Shown here: piece after piece, positions 14,637-17,945 of the stretch
Position numbering within the stretch: the first letter of the stretch is position 1
Layout: every line of letters starts with the position of its first letter
NCBI RefSeq assembly: GCF_001279005.1
Contig: NZ_LGCN01000253.1
Location: 1-17,945, forward strand
Direction: 5' to 3'
Length of the DNA stretch: 17,945 nucleotides
DNA from: Streptomyces caelestis
GTDB lineage: Bacteria > Actinomycetota > Actinomycetes > Streptomycetales > Streptomycetaceae
Notes under the pieces: generated by a model
Databases searched by the model: none
The model's input: the letters and a program-made list of their open reading frames with translations, nothing else
Told to the model about the DNA's origin: nothing
Position numbers and translations under genes: made by a program

Positions 14637-15092
14637 TCAATCCTCCCCGTACCGGGGATCCACCGTCTCCGGCGTCAGCCCCAACAGCTCCGCCACCTGC
14701 TCGACCACGACCTCGTGCACGAGGGCCGCCCGCTCGTCCCGCCCCTTGGTGCGGATCTCCACCGGCCGCCGGTAGATCACCACCCGCGCCGGCCGCCCCT
14801 CACGAGCGGCCACGGTCCCGCCCAGCGGCACCGCCTCATCGCTCCAGGCCCGCCCGTCCAGCCGCGGCACGTCCAGCACCAGGAAATCGATGTCGGCCAG
14901 CTGCGGCCACCGCCGCTCCAGCCGCTCCACGGAGTCCTGCACGAGATCCGCGAACGTCTCCGCACGGCTCGCGGCGAGCGGCACCTGCGGAGGCGCGATC
15001 GGGCCGCGCATGCCCCGGCCGTGGCGGTCACGGCGTCGGGGTCCGGGGCCTGGGCCGGGTCCGGCGGCACGGGGCGTCACAGAGCTGTCCAT
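14637..15092 (-). CDS. Small zincin-like 'metallopeptidase family' protein with altered active site
   Basis: The product is 151 aa. After a Gly/Pro/Arg-rich N-terminus (about 1-40), the fold resembles the minimal zincin family (DUF1025/Zincin_1). It has FADLVQDSVERLERRWPQLADIDFLVLDVP, VVIYRRPVE, and the helix LVHEVVVEQVAELLGLTPETVDPRYGED. The motif is H126-E127-V-V-V130, so the second histidine of HExxH is replaced by valine, and E131-Q132 follow. Peptidase activity is therefore doubtful although the family name implies it. ATG 15092 was chosen; the GTG immediately before it (15095) is equally possible. No ribosome site is visible, but TACGCT lies 8 bases upstream, suggesting a leaderless message. 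In mycobacteria a homologue likewise neighbours whiB2 and the DUF3499 gene. Confidence 0.82.
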   Translation of the reverse strand: MDSSVTPRAAGPGPGPGPRRRDRHGRGMRGPIAPPQVPLAASRAETFADLVQDSVERLERRWPQLADIDFLVLDVPRLDGRAWSDEAVPLGGTVAAREGRPARVVIYRRPVEIRTKGRDERAALVHEVVVEQVAELLGLTPETVDPRYGED

Positions 15093-15375
15093 CACCGTGA
15101 AGCGTAGCCGTCACGCCGTCGCCCCGCCCGGCCCCCGTACGCCTTCCGGCCGACCCGCACGGCATGTCACAACATGACCATTCCAGCCAAGGTTGGGCTC
15201 GATTCCGTATCTCTCCGAGACCGATGACCTCAAGCCAATTGACGGTGTTTGTACCGACTGATGACCGGAATCAGTGCCGACCGGCCCCTCGAACCCTCAC
15301 GTCGCCCCAGGTCAGCAAGGTGTGCCCAAAGGGGCATGTGGGGTGTTTCCCACCACGACACGGTGGAGTGACCTG
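15093..15375. other. Divergent intergenic region, metallopeptidase / DUF3499
   Basis: The stretch is relatively AT-containing. It holds a TTGACG at 15239-15244 (rightward -35-like, without a good -10) and a short CCACC/GGTGG inverted repeat at 15351-15367. The only notable open frame (starting ATG 15164) lacks a ribosome site and protein-like composition and is not called. Confidence 0.45.
15101..15106 (-). promoter_or_regulatory. Candidate -10 box for the leaderless metallopeptidase transcript
   Basis: TACGCT on the minus strand fits TAnnnT and ends 8 bases before ATG 15092. No -35 is clear. It is identical to the hexamer before the TIGR03089 gene. Confidence 0.35.
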
Positions 15376-15798
15376 GTGGAGAGTCGTCGCGGCCCGCTCA
15401 AGAGTGCGGTACCGTCCAACATCGTGAGCCCTGTACGTCGCTGTTCGCGCACCGCCTGCGGCCGTCCCGCCGTCGCGACGCTGACGTACGTCTACGCCGA
15501 CTCGACCGCGGTCCTCGGCCCGCTCGCCACCTACGCCGAACCCCACTGCTACGACCTGTGCGCGGAGCACTCCGAGCGCCTCACCGCGCCGCGCGGCTGG
15601 GAGGTCGTCCGCCTGCTCGACGGTTCGGCCCCGGCCCAGCCCAGCGGGGACGACCTGGAAGCGCTTGCGAACGCGGTGCGCGAGGCCGCCCGCCCCCAGG
15701 AGCGCGCGGCGGGAGGAGCCGGCGGTCCCCGCGCGGCCGATCCCATGGAGGTCGCGCGCCGCGGCCACCTGCGCGTACTCCGTTCCCCGGACAACTGA
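15376..15798 (+). CDS. DUF3499 family protein, zinc-ribbon-like
   Basis: The product is 140 aa from the GTG at 15376. The conserved core is RRCSRTACGRPAVATLTYVYADSTAVLGPLATYAEPHCYDLCAEHSERLTAPRGWEVVRL. Cysteines 23, 28, 58 and 62, with H65 close by, are spaced as two knuckles and suggest a bound zinc. The last 60 residues are Ala/Arg-rich and probably flexible. Members are confined to actinobacteria as far as I know, and no function is assigned. GTG 15376 has GGAG seven bases ahead. An internal GTG at 15424 (VSPVRRCS, 124 aa) has TACCGT eight bases upstream and could be a leaderless start, so the N-terminus is uncertain. It is divergent to the metallopeptidase, an arrangement also found in mycobacteria. 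Confidence 0.85.
   Translation: MESRRGPLKSAVPSNIVSPVRRCSRTACGRPAVATLTYVYADSTAVLGPLATYAEPHCYDLCAEHSERLTAPRGWEVVRLLDGSAPAQPSGDDLEALANAVREAARPQERAAGGAGGPRAADPMEVARRGHLRVLRSPDN
15410..15415 (+). promoter_or_regulatory. Candidate -10 box inside the DUF3499 5' end
   Basis: TACCGT fits TAnnnT and ends 8 bases before the in-frame GTG at 15424. If used, the 124-aa form would be translated from a leaderless message. The -35 region is unconvincing. Confidence 0.25.
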
Positions 15799-15904
15799 CC
15801 GGGGCGCGCCTCCCTCCCCGCGCCTCGAGCGCCCCATGAACCCCCGTACCCCCATGGACGCCTGCCTGTCGCGGACACGAGCATTTCCTGGAGCGCGGTG
15901 AGAA

Positions 15905-16460
15905 ACCGCTTTCGCGTGGCGGAATCCGGGAGGCGCCCTCGTCCTGTTCGCCGCAGTGCTCACGGCGGCGGTGAACGGGGTGTACGCGCCGTGTGGCGGT
16001 CGGGGAGCGGCCGGCGACGGTCCACGGACCCCGGTTCGCCCTCCTCACGGTGGTGTCCGTCCTGGCCCTCGCCTACGTCATGAACCTGGCGGGCCGGGCG
16101 GCGACGAACGGCCACTTCGTGGCCGCGGCCGGGACCGGCCTCGCCTTCCCGTCCCCGGTCCTCGGCCGGTTCGGGGTCGTCGTCTCCGGCTCGGACACCT
16201 CCTCCGACGCCCTCTTCGGCGCCCTCCAGGCGACCGCCGCCCAGCAGCCCGGACTGTCGTCCGACCCGCTCGCCGCCGCCGACGGCTCCGGCGGCGTCCT
16301 CGGCAGGACGATCCCGCCGCAGAACCCCACCATCGCCTGCGCGGCCGTCGAACCGGCGGGCCGCGAGGGCGGCCTGCCACGCAAGGTGCTGCCCCGAGCC
16401 CGCCTGACGCCCGAGGACCCGTTCGGTGGCCCCGGCAGGAGCGTCACCTCCTACGGGTAG
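15905..16460 (+). pseudogene. Decayed C-terminal fragment of an L-lactate permease (LldP family)
   Basis: Two frames carry pieces of the lactate permease C-terminal third. In the frame of 15917 one reads WRNPGGALVLFAAVLTAAVNGVY. In the frame of 15993 one reads LLTVVSVLALAYVMNLAGR, GSDTSSDALFGALQATAAQQ, SGGVLGRTIPPQNPTIACAAVEPAGREGGLPRKVLP. These correspond to the LTVVSVLALAYVMN, GSDTS-NALFG and SGGVLGKMISPQN-TIACAAVGLAGREG-LFRKVLP blocks of LldP. A frameshift lies between the pieces (about 15980-16040), the N-terminal 350-400 residues are missing, and the end is lost after KVLP. A TGA precedes the first piece at 15899. Several family leucines or serines appear as proline (for example PPQNP, AVEPAG, GGLPRK). 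I call it a relic, not a gene. A short hypothetical protein starting at 15993 would be the naive annotation. Confidence 0.75.
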
Positions 16461-16463
16461 TTT
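16458..16463 (+). promoter_or_regulatory. Candidate manB -10 box
   Basis: TAGTTT fits TAnnnT and lies 35 bases before the manB start, at the very end of the permease relic. No clear -35 is seen 17-18 bases upstream. Confidence 0.3.
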
Positions 16464-16497
16464 GTGGTGACCGACAGGACTTCCGGAAGGGCTGGCC

Positions 16498-17862
16498 GTG
16501 GCTGCTGATCTGTCGCAGATCGTGAAGGCGTACGACGTGCGCGGAGTCGTCCCCGACCAGTGGGACGAGTTCCTCGCCGAGCTCTTCGGCGCCGCCTTCG
16601 TCCGGGTGACCGGCGCGACCGCCGTCGTCACCGGGCACGACATGCGGCCGTCGTCCCCCGGCCTGTCGGGCGCCTTCGCGCGCGGGGCGGCGGCCCGGGG
16701 CGCCGACGTCACCGAGATCGGCCTGTGCTCCACGGACCAGCTCTACTACGCCTCGGGCGCCCTGGACCTCCCCGGCGCGATGTTCACGGCCTCGCACAAC
16801 CCGGCGCGCTACAACGGCATCAAGCTGTGCCGCGCGGGCGCCGCCCCCGTCGGCCAGGACACCGGGCTGGCAGAGATCCGGCAGCTCGTCGAGCAGTGGA
16901 GCGGGACGGGCGCCCCGGAGCCGGCCGGCGCCCGGGGAACGATCACCCGGCGCGACACCCTGGACGACTACGCGGCACACCTGCGCTCGCTCGTCGACCT
17001 GACCTCCGTCCGCCCCCTGAAGGTCGTCGTCGACGCGGGCAACGGCATGGGCGGGCACACGGTCCCGACGGTCTTCGCCGGCCTGCCGCTCACCCTCGTC
17101 CCGATGTACTTCGAACTCGACGGCACCTTCCCCAACCACGAGGCCAACCCCCTCGACCCGGCCAACCTCGTCGACCTGCGGAAGCGGGTCCGCGAGGAGG
17201 GCGCCGACCTCGGCCTCGCCTTCGACGGCGACGCCGACCGCTGCTTCGTCGTCGACGAGCGGGGCGAGCCGGTCTCCCCGTCCGCGATCACCGCCCTGGT
17301 CGCCTCCCGCGAGCTGGCGCGCAACGGCGGCAAGGGCACGGTCATCCACAACCTGATCACGTCCTGGTCGGTCCCCGAGGTCGTACGGGAGAACGGCGGC
17401 ACCCCCGAGCGCACCCGCGTGGGCCACTCCTTCATCAAGGCCGAGATGGCCAGGACCGGCGCGATCTTCGGCGGCGAGCACTCCGCGCACTACTACTTCC
17501 GCGACTTCTGGAACGCCGACACGGGCATGCTGGCCGCCCTGCACGTCCTCGCCGCCCTCGGCGGCCAGCAGGGCACGCTGTCGGCCCTGGTCGCCCAGTA
17601 CGACCGGTACGCGGGCTCCGGCGAGATCAACTCCACGGTCGACGACCAGGCCGCCCGCATCGCCGCGATCCGGGCCGCGTACGAGGGCCGCGACGGCATC
17701 ACCCTCGACGACCTGGACGGCCTCACCGTCACCTCTCCCGACTGGTGGTTCAACGTCCGCCCCTCCAACACGGAACCCCTCCTCCGCCTGAACGCGGAGG
17801 CCCGGGACGAGGCGACGATGACCAGAATCCGCGACGAGGCCCTGAAGATCATCCGGTCATAG
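16498..17862 (+). CDS. manB: Phosphomannomutase (alpha-D-phosphohexomutase family)
   Basis: The product is 454 aa, the normal length. The four hallmark sites are present: the phosphoserine loop TASHNPARYNGIK with S99, the Mg-binding loop DGDADRC (D243, D245, D247), the sugar-recognition loop GGEHSAHYY with E327, and the phosphate-binding loop RPSNTEPLLRL from R421. It interconverts mannose-6-phosphate and mannose-1-phosphate in the cytosol, feeding the GDP-mannose enzyme encoded at 2536-3618; phosphoglucomutase activity as a side reaction is common. The start is GTG 16498 (translated MAADLSQIVKAYDVRG), with GGAAGG seven bases upstream. It corresponds to mycobacterial PmmA (Rv3257c), which has the same neighbourhood. 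A repeat/terminator begins at its stop codon. Confidence 0.95.
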   Translation: MAADLSQIVKAYDVRGVVPDQWDEFLAELFGAAFVRVTGATAVVTGHDMRPSSPGLSGAFARGAAARGADVTEIGLCSTDQLYYASGALDLPGAMFTASHNPARYNGIKLCRAGAAPVGQDTGLAEIRQLVEQWSGTGAPEPAGARGTITRRDTLDDYAAHLRSLVDLTSVRPLKVVVDAGNGMGGHTVPTVFAGLPLTLVPMYFELDGTFPNHEANPLDPANLVDLRKRVREEGADLGLAFDGDADRCFVVDERGEPVSPSAITALVASRELARNGGKGTVIHNLITSWSVPEVVRENGGTPERTRVGHSFIKAEMARTGAIFGGEHSAHYYFRDFWNADTGMLAALHVLAALGGQQGTLSALVAQYDRYAGSGEINSTVDDQAARIAAIRAAYEGRDGITLDDLDGLTVTSPDWWFNVRPSNTEPLLRLNAEARDEATMTRIRDEALKIIRS

Positions 17863-17940
17863 CCGCGTCAGCCGCGGGCAGTCGTGCCTCCCCCGCTCGA
17901 GCGAGGCCGAGAGTGGGGGAGGAGCCGAGAGCGGGGGAGG
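17862..17940. repeat. Intergenic repeat, copy B, with terminator hairpin after manB
   Basis: GCCG (17862-17865) overlaps the manB stop. It is followed by one 9-bp unit CGTCAGCCG (17866-17874), CGGGCAG (17875-17881) and GTGCCTCCCCC (from 17885), the same order as copy A at 3804-3870 but with one unit fewer. CCTCCCCCGCTC (17887-17898) can pair with GAGTGGGGGAGG (17911-17922, one wobble) or perfectly with GAGCGGGGGAGG (17929-17940). It is likely the manB terminator. Confidence 0.65.
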
Positions 17941-17945
17941 GCGGG

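Noticed and set aside
15239..15270. TTGACG as a promoter for DUF3499
   Set aside because: No TAnnnT hexamer lies 16-19 bases downstream.
15164..15427. 87-aa rightward open frame before DUF3499
   Set aside because: It has no Shine-Dalgarno, no recognisable motif, and overlaps the start of DUF3499 in another frame.
1..17945. CRISPR arrays, tRNA/rRNA genes, IS elements, phage or defence genes
   Set aside because: I looked for regular repeat-spacer patterns, tRNA-like CCA/TTC-loop signatures, transposase motifs and toxin/nuclease domains and saw none.

Overview
This is a high-GC actinobacterial chromosome segment and almost certainly a Streptomyces. Codon use is strongly GC3-biased, several starts are GTG, and the 87-aa WhiB-type protein at 8592-8855 looks like the Streptomyces sporulation regulator WhiB itself. 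The gene order (GDP-mannose pyrophosphorylase, F420 genes, whiB, a small metallopeptidase, a DUF3499 protein, phosphomannomutase) is one I recognise from streptomycetes. Part of it is also kept in mycobacteria around whiB2-fbiA-fbiB-manB/manC, so most of the window is core chromosome rather than an acquired island.

Layout. 67-828 (-) encodes a short TIGR03089-type protein, a truncated AMP-binding-enzyme relative. Divergent to it, 940-2439 (+) encodes a secreted PGRP-type N-acetylmuramoyl-L-alanine amidase, followed by a mannose-1-phosphate guanylyltransferase (2536-3618). A leftward set of genes follows, read from right to left: cysteine dioxygenase (7872-7366), fbiA (7332-6349), fbiB (6352-5051) and a HhH-GPD DNA glycosylase (4983-3982). 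This set converges on the guanylyltransferase across an intergenic region carrying a hairpin-forming repeat. A 719-bp gene-free region separates the dioxygenase from whiB and contains the whiB promoter. Beyond whiB come a very large GT2/multi-membrane-span glycosyltransferase (9060-12746), a translationally coupled secreted DUF5719-like protein (12743-14260) and a strong terminator.

The right end has a leftward small zincin-like protein (15092-14637), a rightward DUF3499 zinc-ribbon-like protein (15376-15798), a decayed fragment of an L-lactate permease gene (about 15905-16460) and phosphomannomutase manB (16498-17862). The last gene is followed by a second copy of the repeat seen near 3804-3870.

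How the genes fit together. ManB and the guanylyltransferase make mannose-1-phosphate and GDP-mannose, the sugar donor for envelope mannosylation. The large membrane glycosyltransferase, its coupled exported partner and the secreted amidase are all envelope functions. FbiA and FbiB build and polyglutamylate coenzyme F420. WhiB sits in the middle as a developmental transcription factor. I found no phage, IS, CRISPR or defence system. The least explained items are the GT2-membrane fusion with its Tyr/Gln-rich tail plus the DUF5719 partner, the repeat pair, a perfect Streptomyces-type DnaA box after whiB, and the decaying permease.
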